Positions 24,374 to 35,532 are shown, counted from the first letter of the stretch. The stretch: DNA of 64,000 nucleotides from Pollutimonas sp. M17 (GCF_025836975.1 NZ_CP107548.1:124001-188000); one strand, 5' to 3'. A program made the numbers and translations. Notes: a model not told the origin generated them from the sequence alone.

Positions 24374-25222
24374 TTACTTGACGTTCTTCCAGTAGGCGGC
24401 GTTCAGGCGCCAGGCCACCAGCAGGAAGAAGGACAGGAACAACAGGATCCAGACACCCATTTGCTTGCGTTGCAGCTGCATGGGTTCGGCCATCCAGCCC
24501 AGGAAGTTGCTGAGGTCGGCCACATTATTGTCGAAGGCGGCGATCTGCTTGGGGTCGGGCGAGGACAGCACCGCCTTGTCGACGCTCGAGCCTTCGTAAT
24601 CCTTCAGGACTTCGGTCTTGATTTCGGAAAAACCCTGGGCATCGTACTTGGCGGTGTGGCGTTCCCATTGCGAGCTGCCATCGGCCTGGGCGACGTCATG
24701 GACGGTGACGTGTTCCAGCGAACGGGGGCCCTGCAGCTGCCACAGCACATTGGGCATGCCCACGCTGGGGAAGACCAGATTGTTCCAGCCCGTGGCCTTG
24801 GAGGTATCGCGGTAGAAGGTGCGCAGGAAGGTGTAGACGTAGTCGACGCCCGAGGGGCCCATGGTGGTGGACTTGGCGCGTGCAATGACCGACAGGTCGG
24901 GGGGGGCGGCGCCGAACCACTTCTTGGCGTCTTGGGGCGTCATGGCGATATGCATCAGGTCGCCCACCTTTTCGCCGGTGAACAGCAGGTTCTTCTTGAT
25001 CTGTTCGTCGGTCAGGCCGATTTCGGCAAGCTTGTTGTAGCGCATGGACGAGGCGCTATGGCAGCCCAGGCAATAGTTGACGAACAGCTTGGCGCCGTTC
25101 TGCAGCGACGCCATGTCGTTGATGCGATCCGGCGCGTGATCGAGCTTGTAACCACCCCCTGCGGCGACCGAGACCCCGCAGACCAGTGATAACGCGATGG
25201 TACCTAGCAGCTTTTTAATCAT
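24374..25222 (-). CDS. petC: Ubiquinol-cytochrome c reductase, cytochrome c1
   Basis: A 282-residue c-type cytochrome of the bc1 complex. It has an N-terminal signal sequence (MIKKLLGTIALSLVCGVSVA), haem motif C51-LGC-H55 (NYCLGCHSAS), the PPDLSVIARA region, and a C-terminal membrane anchor (MGVWILLFLSFFLLVAWRLN). It passes electrons from the Rieske centre to soluble cytochrome c on the periplasmic side. It is last in petABC. Confidence 0.96.
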   Translation of the reverse strand: MIKKLLGTIALSLVCGVSVAAGGGYKLDHAPDRINDMASLQNGAKLFVNYCLGCHSASSMRYNKLAEIGLTDEQIKKNLLFTGEKVGDLMHIAMTPQDAKKWFGAAPPDLSVIARAKSTTMGPSGVDYVYTFLRTFYRDTSKATGWNNLVFPSVGMPNVLWQLQGPRSLEHVTVHDVAQADGSSQWERHTAKYDAQGFSEIKTEVLKDYEGSSVDKAVLSSPDPKQIAAFDNNVADLSNFLGWMAEPMQLQRKQMGVWILLFLSFFLLVAWRLNAAYWKNVK

Positions 25223-25248
25223 GATTGTTCCGTAACGTATTGGTGGCC

Positions 25249-26637
25249 TTAGTGAGCATGAAACGTGACGCGGTCGGGTACTTGCTTGAAGGTACCCAGA
25301 CGGCTCCAGATGGGCATCAGGAAGAAGAAGCCCAGGTAGATCACGGTTCCGATTTGGCTCATGAGGTTGAAGGTTGGATTAGGCGCTTGCGTGCCCAAAT
25401 AACCCAACACCAGGAAGTTGACGATGAAAATAGCGTACAGGTACTTGTGCCAGGTGGGACGATAGCGGATCGACTTGACAGGCGAGTGGTCCAGCCATGG
25501 CAGGAAGAACAGGATGACCACGGCGCCGCCCATGGCGACCACGCCCCAGAACTTGGCGTCGATGGCGCGCAGCAGCACGGCGACCAGCAGCAGGACGACG
25601 GGCACCGCAATGCGCATGATGCCCTTCAGGTTGCCCTTCAGGAACAGCGCGATGGCCGCGATGACGGCGCCGGCGACCAGCACCCAGGTGAAGTCGGCCG
25701 TGGTGGCGCGCAGCATGGAATAGAAGGGCGTGAAGTACCAGACCGGCGCGATGTGCGGAGGCGTCTTCAGCGGATCGGCGGGAATGAAGTTGTTGTACTC
25801 CAGGAAGTATCCGCCCATTTCGGGGCCGAAGAAGATGATGGCGGCAAAGACGATGAGGAAGCCGGCCACGCCCATGATGTCATGCACCGAATAGTAGGGG
25901 TGGAACGGAATGCCGTCCACGGGATGGCCGTTGCGATCTTTGGGGCCTTGCTTGATTTCGACGCCGTCGGGGTTGTTGGAGCCCACTTCATGCAATGCAA
26001 TGATGTGCGCGACCACCAGGCCGATGAGAACCAGCGGGATGGCGATGACGTGGAAGGCGAAGAAGCGGTTCAGCGTGGCATCGGATACCACGTAGTCGCC
26101 GCGGATCCAGATGGCCAGTTCGGGGCCGATGAACGGAATGGCCGAGAACAGGTTCACGATGACCTGGGCGCCCCAGTAGGACATCTGGCCCCAGGGCAGC
26201 AGGTAGCCGAAGAAGGCTTCGCCCATGAGACAGAGGAAGATGGCGACGCCGAAGATCCAGACCAGTTCGCGAGGCTTGCGGTACGAGCCGTAGAACAGGC
26301 CGCGCAGCATGTGCAGGTAGACGACCACGAAGAACATGGAGGCGCCGGTGGAGTGCATGTAGCGTATCAGCCAGCCCCATGGCACTTCGCGCATGATGTA
26401 CTCGACCGATTCGAACGCCAGCTTGGCATCGGGCTTGTAGTTCATGACCAGGAAAATGCCGGTCACGATCTGGATGACCAGCACCAGCATTGCCAGCGAC
26501 CCAAAGAAATACCAGAAATTGAAATTCTTGGGCGCATAGTATTCCGACATATGGTCTTTGAACAGACTGGTAAGCGGAAAACGCCTATCTATCCAGCCTA
26601 AAAGTCCTGTCGTCTCGACGGTTTTCTCGCCAGCCAT
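25249..26637 (-). CDS. petB: Ubiquinol-cytochrome c reductase, cytochrome b
   Basis: A 462-residue integral membrane subunit of complex III that binds haems bL and bH and both quinone sites. Typical stretches: GWLIRYMHSTGASMFFVVVY with haem histidines, RGDYVVSDATLNRFFAFHVI, PPHIAPVWYFTPFYSMLRAT (PEWY-like motif, here PVWY), plus eight or more hydrophobic segments. It lies between petA and petC. The last ~60 residues extend past the core as in other betaproteobacteria. Confidence 0.96.
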   Translation of the reverse strand: MAGEKTVETTGLLGWIDRRFPLTSLFKDHMSEYYAPKNFNFWYFFGSLAMLVLVIQIVTGIFLVMNYKPDAKLAFESVEYIMREVPWGWLIRYMHSTGASMFFVVVYLHMLRGLFYGSYRKPRELVWIFGVAIFLCLMGEAFFGYLLPWGQMSYWGAQVIVNLFSAIPFIGPELAIWIRGDYVVSDATLNRFFAFHVIAIPLVLIGLVVAHIIALHEVGSNNPDGVEIKQGPKDRNGHPVDGIPFHPYYSVHDIMGVAGFLIVFAAIIFFGPEMGGYFLEYNNFIPADPLKTPPHIAPVWYFTPFYSMLRATTADFTWVLVAGAVIAAIALFLKGNLKGIMRIAVPVVLLLVAVLLRAIDAKFWGVVAMGGAVVILFFLPWLDHSPVKSIRYRPTWHKYLYAIFIVNFLVLGYLGTQAPNPTFNLMSQIGTVIYLGFFFLMPIWSRLGTFKQVPDRVTFHAH

Positions 26638-26717
26638 GAAACGGCTCCTTATCTTATCTTACGGCGTATAACGGATTTCGGTTCGCGGGGCGCCCGGCAG
26701 GCGCCCGGTTCGGTGCA

Positions 26718-27362
26718 TCAGGCCTTGTTGTTCTCGTCGACACCGATGGTGATATGGGTGCCATCGGCCGAGAACGTGTAGGGCGGCACTTCGAGGTTGT
26801 CGGGTGCGGGCTTGTTGCTGAACACCCGGCCGGCCAGGTCGAAGGTGGAGCCGTGGCAAGGGCAGTTGAAGCCGCCTTCCCAGTTGGCGGGAAGGCCTGG
26901 CTGGGGGCCGGGGGTGAAAGCCGGCGAGGGCGAGCAGCCCAGGTGCGTGCAGATGCCCACGCAGACGAAGAGCTCGGGCTTGCGCGAACGATACTCGTTT
27001 TTGGCGTATTCGGGAGTGAAGCCGGGGCGGTCGGAATTGGGATCGGCCAGTTCGGGGTCGTTGTCTTTCAGGTGCTCGAGCTGGCTGGGAGTGCGGTGCA
27101 TGATCCAGACCGGCTTGCCCCGCCATTCGACCGTGATCATCTGGCCGGGTGCAATATTGGACACATCGACTTCGACCGGCGCTCCGGCGGCGCGCGCCTT
27201 CTCGGACGGCGCAAAGGAGCCCACGAAGGGAACGGCGGTGGCAACACCGGCCACACCGCCCACGGCACAGGCCGAAGCCACCCAGAAACGGCGTGAAGGA
27301 TCGGGTGGAAGGTTGGGATCAACCGCGGCGGAATCGTCGAGCTGTGTCGTAATCTGGCTCAT
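26718..27362 (-). CDS. petA: Ubiquinol-cytochrome c reductase, Rieske iron-sulfur subunit
   Basis: A 214-residue Rieske protein. The N-terminus has a twin-arginine signal-anchor (DPSRRFWVASACAVGGVAG), and the 2Fe-2S ligands are in CTHLGC and CPCHGS. The chosen ATG (MSQITTQ) has aagga 6 bp upstream; two further in-frame Met codons upstream are less likely. It needs the Tat pathway, whose genes lie about 3 kb away in this window. First gene of petABC. Confidence 0.95.
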   Translation of the reverse strand: MSQITTQLDDSAAVDPNLPPDPSRRFWVASACAVGGVAGVATAVPFVGSFAPSEKARAAGAPVEVDVSNIAPGQMITVEWRGKPVWIMHRTPSQLEHLKDNDPELADPNSDRPGFTPEYAKNEYRSRKPELFVCVGICTHLGCSPSPAFTPGPQPGLPANWEGGFNCPCHGSTFDLAGRVFSNKPAPDNLEVPPYTFSADGTHITIGVDENNKA

Positions 27363-27440
27363 TCTAGTATCCTTATTCATGCCCGGGCGGGGCATACCAA
27401 TTCACTGTTTTTTGGCTATGTACTATCTTATCAACCGCGT

Positions 27441-27446
27441 ATTATA
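27441..27446 (-). promoter_or_regulatory. Candidate -10 element for petABC
   Basis: A perfect TATAAT on the minus strand in the gap between divergent petA and mscL, about 80 bp before the petA start. No convincing -35 was found 16-18 bp upstream, so the call rests on the -10 alone. Confidence 0.35.
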
Positions 27447-27487
27447 GCGTTAGCCCGCAGCCGGGTGTAACGGGAAAGGAAGAAGAC

Positions 27488-27949
27488 ATGAGCAAAGCAC
27501 GGGGTTTCCTGCAAGAATTCCAAGAGTTCGCCGTCAGGGGCAACATGATCGATCTGGCTGTCGGCGTCATAATCGGCGCGGCATTCGGGAAAATCATCGA
27601 TTCGCTGGTCAAAGACATCATCATGCCGCTCGTTGCCTTCATCGTGGGCGGCGAGGTCGATTTCACCAATCAGTTCTGGATATTGCGCGCGCCCGAAAAC
27701 TATTCCGGTCCTGAAACCTACGATGCATTGACCAAGGCGGGGGCCGTCGTGCTGTCGTGGGGCAATTTCCTGACCATTTTCATCAATTTCATCTTGCTGG
27801 CCTTCGTGGTGTTCTGCCTGGTCAAGCTGGTGAATGCCGCGCGCAAGCGGGTGGCGCATCAGGAAGAGGCCGCCGTCGAAGCCGCTCCCGCTCCGCCTCC
27901 CGAAGATGTCGCGCTGCTGCGCGAGATCCGCGACCTGCTTAAAAAATAG
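27488..27949 (+). CDS. mscL: Large-conductance mechanosensitive channel MscL
   Basis: A 153-residue channel that opens under membrane tension during osmotic downshock. The N-terminal helix and first pore helix ([20 protein letters not shown]) and the second membrane segment ([20 protein letters not shown]) are clear, followed by the charged C-terminal bundle ([18 protein letters not shown]). A ggaaaggaag ribosome site precedes the ATG. It is divergent from petA and convergent with the Nif3-like gene. Confidence 0.97.
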   Translation: MSKARGFLQEFQEFAVRGNMIDLAVGVIIGAAFGKIIDSLVKDIIMPLVAFIVGGEVDFTNQFWILRAPENYSGPETYDALTKAGAVVLSWGNFLTIFINFILLAFVVFCLVKLVNAARKRVAHQEEAAVEAAPAPPPEDVALLREIRDLLKK

Positions 27950-27957
27950 CCGTCCGT

Positions 27958-28734
27958 TCAGATCGGGTTGTCGATGTCCACGAATTCCACCTTGATGCCG
28001 AACTCGTCGGCAACGGCCTGGCCAAGCGCCTGCACGCCATAGCGTTCGGTCGCATGGTGGCCCGCCCCGATGAAGGCCGTGCCCGTTTCCCGGGCAAGGT
28101 GGAAAGTGGGCTCGGAGGCCTCGCCGGTCAGATAGGCGTCGGCGCCCGCGTCCACCGCGGCTTGCATCATGCTTTGCGCGCCGCCCGTGCACCAGGCGAT
28201 GCGGCGTATGGCCTGTTGTGTATTTCCCACAAGCAAGGGCCGGCGTTGTAAGGCATTGCAAATGCTGTTTCCAAGTTCATCCAGCGTCTTCGCCGGTTCG
28301 CAGCGGCCCAGCCACACCAGGCCGTCGGGTCCGCAGGTCACGGGATTTCCGTGTTCGTCGCGCTCGGGCTGAAAGCCCAGAACGCGCGCCAGCTGTGCGT
28401 TATTGCCCAGTACGGGGTGGGCATCCAGGGGCAGGTGGTAGGCGAAAATGTTCAGGTCGTGGCGCAGCGCAAGCGACAGCCGCTTGCGCTTGGGACCGCG
28501 CACACAAGGGTCCTCGTTCTTCCAAAACCAGCCGTGATGCACCAGGATCGCATCCGCCCCGCGCTCGATCGCGGTTTCCAGTAACGCCTGCGTAGCCGTA
28601 ACTCCGGTGATAATGTGACGGACGGCGGACTTGCCTTCGACCTGCAATCCATTGGGGCAGTAATCCCTGAAACGCTGGGCTTGCAGGGTGGCATCGAGCC
28701 AGTCGGCCAATTGTTGCGTAGATACCTGATTCAT
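27958..28734 (-). CDS. Nif3-like dinuclear metal-centre hexameric protein
   Basis: A 258-residue member of the Nif3/YbgI family (annotated elsewhere as GTP cyclohydrolase 1 type 2). Metal-binding His pair in ADAILVHHGWFWKNE, plus AYHLPLDAHPVLGNNAQLAR and, near the C-terminus, GTAFIGAGHHATERYGVQAL with further ligands. Members form a toroidal hexamer with two metals per subunit; the reaction is unsettled. It is divergent from the DegS-like gene with 24 bp between starts, so the promoters overlap the coding ends. Confidence 0.92.
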   Translation of the reverse strand: MNQVSTQQLADWLDATLQAQRFRDYCPNGLQVEGKSAVRHIITGVTATQALLETAIERGADAILVHHGWFWKNEDPCVRGPKRKRLSLALRHDLNIFAYHLPLDAHPVLGNNAQLARVLGFQPERDEHGNPVTCGPDGLVWLGRCEPAKTLDELGNSICNALQRRPLLVGNTQQAIRRIAWCTGGAQSMMQAAVDAGADAYLTGEASEPTFHLARETGTAFIGAGHHATERYGVQALGQAVADEFGIKVEFVDIDNPI

Positions 28735-28758
28735 CGCTGTCTTTTCCCTTATTGCCTT

Positions 28759-29886
<1,128 letters not shown>

Positions 29887-29927
29887 CGGGGTACGGGCAG
29901 CGCGGAACCCGGCATCGAGCCGGTTCC

Positions 29928-29971
29928 AAAAAACGGCAAGGCCCCGGGGTAAGCGGGGCCTTGCCGTTTTT
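29928..29971. terminator. Bidirectional terminator between the protease gene and tatC
   Basis: A long stem (aaaaaacggcaaggccccg with its complement, loop gggtaag) with A-run and T-run on opposite ends. It serves the convergent DegS-like gene (plus) and tatC (minus). Confidence 0.93.
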
Positions 29972-30000
29972 GGCCGGACCGGAAGGTTCCGGGCCAGGCG

Positions 30001-30801
30001 TCAGTCGTTGCGCGGCGCGATTTCGTCGGTATCCAGGTCTTCGTCGGATTCGTCGTCGTCCCGCGCCTGTGCTTCCTGCTTCTTGAGGCTGCTGGCCACC
30101 AGCACGCCCAGCTCGAACAGCAGGCACAGGGGCACGGCCAGCATGAACTGGCTGACCACGTCGGGCGGCGTCACGACCGCGGCGATGATGAAGGCGCCGA
30201 CGATGACGTAGCCGCGCGCGGACCGCAGCTTCTGCACGGTGACGATGCCGCTTTTCACCAGCAGGATGACCGCGATGGGCACTTCGAAGGTCACGCCGAA
30301 GGCAATGAACATGGTCATGACGAAGCTGAGATAGGCTTCGATGTCCGGCGCGGGGGTAATCGATTCGGGCGCGAAGTTGGCAATGAAGTGAAAGACCGTG
30401 CCGAACACCACGAAATAGCAGAACGCCATGCCCATCAGGAAGAGCAGCGTGCTGGATGCGATCAGCGGCAGCGCCAGCCTTTGCTCGTGCCGGTACAGGC
30501 CGGGCGCGACGAAGGCCCAGGCCTGGTACAGGACCACGGGCAGCGCCAGCACGAAGGATGCCAGCAGGGTGACCTTGACGGGCACCATGAACGGGGTGAT
30601 CACGCCGGTGGCGATCATGCGCGTGCCCTCGGGAAGCGAGGCCAGCATGGGCTGGGCCAGCATGTCGTAGATGGCGGACGGCCCGGGGTAGATGAACAGG
30701 ACCACGAAAACGGCCAGCACGGCCACCACGGCCCGCAGCAGGCGGGTGCGCAGTTCGACAAGGTGGGAAATGAACGTGTCTTGGGAAGCGTCTTGTGTCA
30801 C
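30001..30801 (-). CDS. tatC: Sec-independent protein translocase TatC
   Basis: A 266-residue polytopic membrane protein that recognises twin-arginine signal peptides. Motifs: SHLVELRTRLLRAVVAVLAV at the N-terminus, VLALPVVLYQAWAFVAPGLY, FGVTFEVPIAVILLVKSGIV and the sixth-helix region. The start overlaps the tatB stop by four bases. The C-terminus carries an acidic tail (DDDESDEDLDTDEIAPRND) longer than that of E. coli TatC. Last gene of tatABC and of the whole his-tat block. Confidence 0.96.
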   Translation of the reverse strand: MTQDASQDTFISHLVELRTRLLRAVVAVLAVFVVLFIYPGPSAIYDMLAQPMLASLPEGTRMIATGVITPFMVPVKVTLLASFVLALPVVLYQAWAFVAPGLYRHEQRLALPLIASSTLLFLMGMAFCYFVVFGTVFHFIANFAPESITPAPDIEAYLSFVMTMFIAFGVTFEVPIAVILLVKSGIVTVQKLRSARGYVIVGAFIIAAVVTPPDVVSQFMLAVPLCLLFELGVLVASSLKKQEAQARDDDESDEDLDTDEIAPRND

Positions 30802-31268
30802 GTGGGCGCCCCTGGTTTGGTCTTGCCGGTGTCGGTGCTGTCGGTGTTTTCGGTGAAGCCGGGCAGGGGAAGCGACGTAGCCGCCTCGTCCCGCGGCTGG
30901 TCGGCGCCGGCGGGCGCGGGCGCCTGGTCCGTTTCCGCCTTGGCGGTGTCGACCAGGGTTTCGACCGACGCCGAGGCGTCCTTGAGCGCCTGCTGGGCTT
31001 CGTCCAGCGGCTTGCGCAGGCTGTCGGTGGCGTCGCGCATGGAAGACTTGACCGAATTGGCGGCTTCTTCCATCTGGCCCTTCAGGTTGTTCAGCTCGTC
31101 CAGATCCATTTCGCGCTGGATGTCGGTCTTGACGTCGCTGACGTAGCGCTGGGCGCGCCCGACCAGGTGCCCGATGGTGCGGGCGACCTTGGGCAGGCGC
31201 TGGGGCCCGATGACGATCAGCGCGATGACGCCGATCAGCATAAGCTCACTAAAGCTGACGTCGAACAT
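30798..31268 (-). CDS. tatB: Sec-independent protein translocase TatB
   Basis: A 156-residue protein with one N-terminal membrane helix (MFDVSFSELMLIGVIALIVI), the G-P hinge (GPQRLPKVARTIG), an amphipathic helix, and a long Pro/Ala/Asp-rich tail. It forms the substrate receptor with TatC. The Glu in the membrane helix (SELML) is the feature that separates TatB from TatA. Confidence 0.95.
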   Translation of the reverse strand: MFDVSFSELMLIGVIALIVIGPQRLPKVARTIGHLVGRAQRYVSDVKTDIQREMDLDELNNLKGQMEEAANSVKSSMRDATDSLRKPLDEAQQALKDASASVETLVDTAKAETDQAPAPAGADQPRDEAATSLPLPGFTENTDSTDTGKTKPGAPT

Positions 31269-31322
31269 GAGTAAGGAATCCGATTAAAGAGAAGAGGTCA
31301 TGGGGAAATGCAGCCCTCTTTC

Positions 31323-31550
31323 TCAGACGTCGGTCTTCTCTTTGGCCTGGACGTCGATTGTTTCGTCGTCTTGAACGCGCTGGGTGACGGATTCGGGCTT
31401 CTTTTCCTCGGATGCGTCGCGCATGCCTTTCTTGAAGCCCTTCACGGCGCCGCCCAGGTCTTCACCCATGTTGCGGATTTTCTTGGTGCCGAACACCAAA
31501 GCGACAATGACCAGGACGATAAGCCAGTGCCAAATGCTGAAACTACCCAT
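31323..31550 (-). CDS. tatA: Sec-independent protein translocase TatA
   Basis: A 75-residue pore-forming subunit: short membrane helix ([20 protein letters not shown]), the [20 protein letters not shown] hinge and amphipathic helix, then a charged tail. It starts the tatABC genes 13 bp after hinT on the same strand, so it is probably read from the his operon as well as any local promoter. Confidence 0.96.
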   Translation of the reverse strand: MGSFSIWHWLIVLVIVALVFGTKKIRNMGEDLGGAVKGFKKGMRDASEEKKPESVTQRVQDDETIDVQAKEKTDV

Positions 31551-31563
31551 GATACGGTCTCCG

Positions 31564-31932
31564 TTAGGCGGCGGGTGCCGCGCGTTTGTCCCAGGGGCGC
31601 GGGCCCCCGATAATATGAAAATGCAGGTGGGCGATTTCCTGCCCGCCTTCGACGCCTGTATTGACGACTAGCCTGAAACCGCCATCCGGCCCCGGTGTGC
31701 AGCCATTATCGTGCGCCAATTTGGGTGCCAGGGCCATCATTCTACCCAACCATTGGGCATCTTGCGGGCCAATATCCTGCATGGATACAACATGGCGTTT
31801 CGGTATCAATAGCAAGTGTACGGGAGCGGCGGGGTTTATGTCGTGAAAAGCGAAGAAATCCTCGTCTTCGTACACTTTCTTCGAGGGTATCTCGCCCTTG
31901 GCTATTTTGCAGAACAGGCAGTTGTCGCTCAT
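31564..31932 (-). CDS. hinT: HIT family purine nucleoside phosphoramidase (HinT-like)
   Basis: A 122-residue HIT protein. N-terminal Cys pair [30 protein letters not shown] and the catalytic triad HLHFHIIGG. The family hydrolyses AMP-lysine and related phosphoramidates. Its place just after hisE is conserved in betaproteobacteria, but a direct role in histidine synthesis is not established. Confidence 0.94.
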   Translation of the reverse strand: MSDNCLFCKIAKGEIPSKKVYEDEDFFAFHDINPAAPVHLLLIPKRHVVSMQDIGPQDAQWLGRMMALAPKLAHDNGCTPGPDGGFRLVVNTGVEGGQEIAHLHFHIIGGPRPWDKRAAPAA

Positions 31933-31953
31933 GAAAGCCTCGTCAATGGTGTT

Positions 31954-32298
31954 TCAGGATTCGGACCGGCTGGCTTTCTCGGCCAGGCCGGACACGCCTT
32001 CGCGGCGCGCCAGTTCCGCCAGCACCTGCTCGGGCCGCAGCCCGTAATGGGCCAGCGCCACCATGCAGTGGAACCAGAGATCGGCGGTTTCCGCCACGAT
32101 GCGCTCGGGCGTGTTGTCCTTGGCGGCCATGACCAGTTCCGTGGCCTCTTCGCCGATCTTCTTCAGGAAGGCGTCGGGGCCGCGCGCCAGCAGCTTGGCG
32201 GTGTATGAACCTGCAGGGTCGCCGCCGTTCGCCGGCAGGCGCGATTCCAGCGTATCGGCCAGCCGGGCCAGGATGGTGCACGTGTCTTGCGGATTCAT
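31954..32298 (-). CDS. hisE: Phosphoribosyl-ATP pyrophosphatase
   Basis: A 114-residue MazG-fold enzyme for the second step of histidine synthesis (PR-ATP to PR-AMP). Acidic metal motif [17 protein letters not shown] and [17 protein letters not shown]. The start overlaps the hisI stop by ATGA, so the longer in-frame version is rejected. It is a separate gene from hisI, unlike the hisIE fusion of enterobacteria. Confidence 0.95.
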   Translation of the reverse strand: MNPQDTCTILARLADTLESRLPANGGDPAGSYTAKLLARGPDAFLKKIGEEATELVMAAKDNTPERIVAETADLWFHCMVALAHYGLRPEQVLAELARREGVSGLAEKASRSES

Positions 32299-32699
32299 TT
32301 GTATATCAGCTCGGGGTCTTTCAGGACGGGGTCGACGGCCGTCCATACGGCCTCCCCGGCCGCCCCGTCCAGGCGCCGGAAGAAGCAGCTTGCGCGGCCG
32401 GTATGGCAGGCGATGCCGCCCTCTTGCCTGACCTTGAGCAGGATGACGTCGCCGTCGCAGTCCAGGCGTATTTCATGCACCACCTGCACATGGCCGGACT
32501 CTTCGCCCTTGCGCCACAGGCGCCCGCGCGAACGCGACCAGTACACGGCGCGCCCGGTGGCGATGGTCTCTTCCAGCGACTCGGCGTTCATCCAGGCCAC
32601 CATGAGGATGTTGCCCGTATCGTAGTCCTGGGCGATGGCCGGCAGCAGGCCGCTTTCGTCGAAATGGATGGCGTCCAGCCAGGTGGTTTCTTGCGTCAT
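32295..32699 (-). CDS. hisI: Phosphoribosyl-AMP cyclohydrolase
   Basis: A 134-residue zinc enzyme for step three of histidine synthesis. Motifs: [40 protein letters not shown], the metal Asp cluster [11 protein letters not shown] and the zinc Cys region [15 protein letters not shown]. It overlaps hisF by four bases and hisE by four bases. Confidence 0.96.
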   Translation of the reverse strand: MTQETTWLDAIHFDESGLLPAIAQDYDTGNILMVAWMNAESLEETIATGRAVYWSRSRGRLWRKGEESGHVQVVHEIRLDCDGDVILLKVRQEGGIACHTGRASCFFRRLDGAAGEAVWTAVDPVLKDPELIYK

Positions 32700-33505
32700 G
32701 CCGTCAATCGTACCTTAATGCCCTGGCCCGCCATGAATTCCTTGGCCTGCCGGACCGTGTACTCGCCGTAATGGAAGATGCTGGCCGCCAGGACCGCGCT
32801 GGCGCGGCCGGTCGTGACGCCGTCGGCCAGGTGCTGAAGATTGCCCACGCCGCCCGAGGCGATGACAGGAACCGCGACGGCGTCGGACACCGCGCGCGTC
32901 AGCTCAAGGTCGAAGCCCGACTTGGTGCCGTCGCGGTCCATGCTGGTCAGCAGCAGTTCGCCGGCGCCGTATTCGGCCATCCTGCGGGCCCATTCCACGG
33001 CGTCGATGCCGGTGGCCTTGCGCCCGCCATGGGTGAAGATCTCCCACCGGGCGGGTTCGCCCGCTACGGACACGCGGCGCGCGTCGATGGCCACGACGAT
33101 GCATTGCGAACCGTGGTAGTCGGCTGCCTGGCGAACCAGATCGGGGTTGGCCACGGCCGCGCTGTTCATGGAAACCTTGTCGGCGCCGGCGTTGAGCAGG
33201 CGCTGCACGTCGGATACCTGGCGCACGCCTCCGCCCACGGTCAGCGGGATGAAGACCTGCCTGGCCACCGATTCGATGATGGGCAGGATCAGGTCGCGCT
33301 CGTCGCTGGTGGCCGTGATGTCCAGAAAGGTGAGCTCGTCGGCGCCTTGTTCGTTGTAGCGCTGGGCGATCTCGACCGGATCGCCGGCATCGACCAGGTC
33401 GACGAAGTTGATGCCCTTGACCACACGGCCGGCCGTGACATCCAGGCAGGGGATGATGCGGCGCGTCAGTTCGGTGTCGGCCAGTGCCGCGGGGTTTTGC
33501 GTCAT
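32696..33505 (-). CDS. hisF: Imidazole glycerol phosphate synthase, cyclase subunit
   Basis: A 269-residue (beta/alpha)8 barrel. Catalytic aspartates are in [16 protein letters not shown] and in [16 protein letters not shown]. Phosphate-binding loops GGGVRQVSD and [11 protein letters not shown]. It works with HisH, which supplies ammonia. The start overlaps the hisA stop by four bases. Confidence 0.97.
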   Translation of the reverse strand: MTQNPAALADTELTRRIIPCLDVTAGRVVKGINFVDLVDAGDPVEIAQRYNEQGADELTFLDITATSDERDLILPIIESVARQVFIPLTVGGGVRQVSDVQRLLNAGADKVSMNSAAVANPDLVRQAADYHGSQCIVVAIDARRVSVAGEPARWEIFTHGGRKATGIDAVEWARRMAEYGAGELLLTSMDRDGTKSGFDLELTRAVSDAVAVPVIASGGVGNLQHLADGVTTGRASAVLAASIFHYGEYTVRQAKEFMAGQGIKVRLTA

Positions 33506-34245
33506 GTCGTTCCGAGCTCGTCGGCCATGTCTTGCGCGGCGGCGAAGTCCAGGGTGCCTTCATACAGGCTGCGGCCCAGGATGGCGCCTTCAACGCCTTC
33601 GTCCTCGACGGCGCACAGCGCTTCGATGTCGCGCAGGTCGGTCACGCCGCCCGAGGCGATGATGGGGATGTTGACGTGCTGCGCCAGCTTGACGGTGGCT
33701 TCTATGTTGACGCCGGACAGCATGCCGTCGCGGCCGATGTCGGTATAGACGATGGCTTCGCAGCCGTAATCCTCGAATTTGCGGGCCAGGTCCAGCACAT
33801 CGTGGCGCGTGAGTTTGCTCCAGCCGTCGGTGGCGACCTTGCCGTCGCGCGCGTCCAGGCCGACGATGATGTTGCCGGGAAAGGCGCTGCAGGCGTCGCG
33901 CAGGAAACCGGGATCCTTGACCGCCGCCGTGCCGATGATGACATAGGATATGCCTGCGTCCAGATAGCGTTCGATGGTGTCCAGATCGCGTATGCCGCCG
34001 CCTATCTGTACCGGGATGTCGTCGGCCACCGCCTTGATGATGGACTTGATGGCCGCTTCGTTCTTGGGTTTGCCGGCTACGGCGCCATTCAGGTCGACCA
34101 GGTGCAGGCGCCGGGCTCCCTGTTCGAGCCACTGCGTGGCCATGGCCGCGGGGTCGTCGGAAAAAATGGTGGCGTCGTCCAGATCGCCCTGGCGCAGGCG
34201 CACGCAACGCCCGTCTTTGAGATCGATGGCGGGGATGAGTAGCAT
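33502..34245 (-). CDS. hisA: ProFAR isomerase (HisA)
   Basis: A 247-residue barrel enzyme that isomerises the aminoimidazole ribotide. Catalytic Asp residues in [17 protein letters not shown] and [14 protein letters not shown]; substrate phosphate loops [11 protein letters not shown] and [14 protein letters not shown]. The ATG at 34245 starts right at the conserved N-terminus, 4 bp after the hisH stop. The 36-residue upstream extension in frame lies inside hisH and is rejected. Confidence 0.97.
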   Translation of the reverse strand: MLLIPAIDLKDGRCVRLRQGDLDDATIFSDDPAAMATQWLEQGARRLHLVDLNGAVAGKPKNEAAIKSIIKAVADDIPVQIGGGIRDLDTIERYLDAGISYVIIGTAAVKDPGFLRDACSAFPGNIIVGLDARDGKVATDGWSKLTRHDVLDLARKFEDYGCEAIVYTDIGRDGMLSGVNIEATVKLAQHVNIPIIASGGVTDLRDIEALCAVEDEGVEGAILGRSLYEGTLDFAAAQDMADELGTT

Positions 34246-34249
34246 GATG

Positions 34250-34906
34250 TTATGGATTCCAATCAACAAAATTCCGATACAGTCGCAAACCATGGTCGGC
34301 GCTTTTCTCGGGATGGAACTGTACTGCGAAAATGTTAGCCGCTGCCACGGCACAGGTAAAGCTCGCTCCGTAGTGGCTTACCCCAACAGTGAGCGCCGGA
34401 TCGGCCGGTTCGGCATAGTAGCTGTGCACAAAGTAGAAATGCGCCTGATCGGGTATGCCTTGCCATAATGCGTGGCTGCGCGTCTGTTGCACGCGGTTCC
34501 AGCCCATGTGGGGAACCTTCAGCCGCTCCTGTCCGGCGATGTCCTGCGCGGCGCTGCCCGCATACTGCGGGCCCGCGAAGCGCTTCACGCGGCCGGGGAA
34601 GATGTCCAGGCAGGGCACATGGCCTTCTTCGCTTTCGGTAAACAGCATCTGTTCGCCCACGCAAACGCCCAGCAGGGGCTTGTTGCGGGCGGCACGGACA
34701 ACGGCTTCGCGCAGTCCCGACTTGTTCAGCGTGCGCATGCAGTCGGGCATGGCGCCCTGCCCGGGAAACACCACGCGCGAGGCGCGGTCGACGTCTTGCG
34801 CCTCGCGGCAGATTCGGATGTCGGCGTCGGGCGCGGCCGCTTGCAGCGCGCGCGCCACGGAATGGAAATTGCCCATGCCGTAGTCAACGATGGCGATAGT
34901 ATTCAC
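34250..34906 (-). CDS. hisH: Imidazole glycerol phosphate synthase, glutaminase subunit
   Basis: A 218-residue class I glutamine amidotransferase. Nucleophile C82 in [12 protein letters not shown], and His-Glu in [14 protein letters not shown] near the C-terminus. N-terminus [20 protein letters not shown] is typical. It feeds ammonia to HisF. Confidence 0.97.
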   Translation of the reverse strand: MNTIAIVDYGMGNFHSVARALQAAAPDADIRICREAQDVDRASRVVFPGQGAMPDCMRTLNKSGLREAVVRAARNKPLLGVCVGEQMLFTESEEGHVPCLDIFPGRVKRFAGPQYAGSAAQDIAGQERLKVPHMGWNRVQQTRSHALWQGIPDQAHFYFVHSYYAEPADPALTVGVSHYGASFTCAVAAANIFAVQFHPEKSADHGLRLYRNFVDWNP

Positions 34907-34942
34907 GGTAATCAGCCGTTGAGGGTTGTGTGGATATGCGGT

Positions 34943-35530
34943 TTAAAGCACGCCTTTGGTCGATGGCACGACGCCGGCATTGCGCGGATCGTGTTCGGTG
35001 GCCATGCGCAGCGCTCGGCCGAAGGCCTTGAAGACGGTCTCGCACTGGTGGTGCGAGTTCTCGCCGCGCAGGTTGTCGATGTGCAGCGTGACCAGGGCAT
35101 GGTTGACGAAGCCCTGGAAAAACTCGCGCGCCAGGTCGACGTCGAAGCGGCCGATGTGCGAGCGCGTGAAGGGAATGTGATAGTACAGCCCCGGGCGCCC
35201 TGAGAAATCGACGACGACGCGCGACAGCGCTTCGTCCAGCGGCACGTAGGAATGGCCGTAGCGGCGCAGGCCGGCCTTGTCGCCCACGGCGGCGGCAAAG
35301 GCCTGGCCCAGGGTTATGCCCACGTCTTCGACGGTGTGGTGGTCATCGATGTGCGTGTCGCCATCGCACTGGATGTCCAGGTCGATCAGGCCGTGGCGCG
35401 CAATCTGGTCCAGCATGTGGTCCAGGAACGGCACGCCGGTGTTGATGGACTGGCGGCCCGTGCCGTCCAGATTGATGGAAACGCGCACGCGGGTTTCGTT
35501 GGTGTTTCGGGTGATGTCGGCAGTACGCAT
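34943..35530 (-). CDS. hisB: Imidazoleglycerol-phosphate dehydratase (monofunctional HisB)
   Basis: A 195-residue manganese enzyme for step six. Metal ligands in [32 protein letters not shown] and the C-terminal [20 protein letters not shown]. It lacks the histidinol-phosphatase domain of the enterobacterial fusion, so that step needs a separate enzyme outside this window. It lies two bases after the hisD stop. Confidence 0.97.
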   Translation of the reverse strand: MRTADITRNTNETRVRVSINLDGTGRQSINTGVPFLDHMLDQIARHGLIDLDIQCDGDTHIDDHHTVEDVGITLGQAFAAAVGDKAGLRRYGHSYVPLDEALSRVVVDFSGRPGLYYHIPFTRSHIGRFDVDLAREFFQGFVNHALVTLHIDNLRGENSHHQCETVFKAFGRALRMATEHDPRNAGVVPSTKGVL

Positions 35531-35532
35531 GA

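Noticed and set aside
25225-26601. A 458-codon plus-strand frame opposite petB
   Set aside because: It is the complement of a conserved cytochrome b gene, is rich in His/Asp/Glu/Gln, and lacks a start signal.
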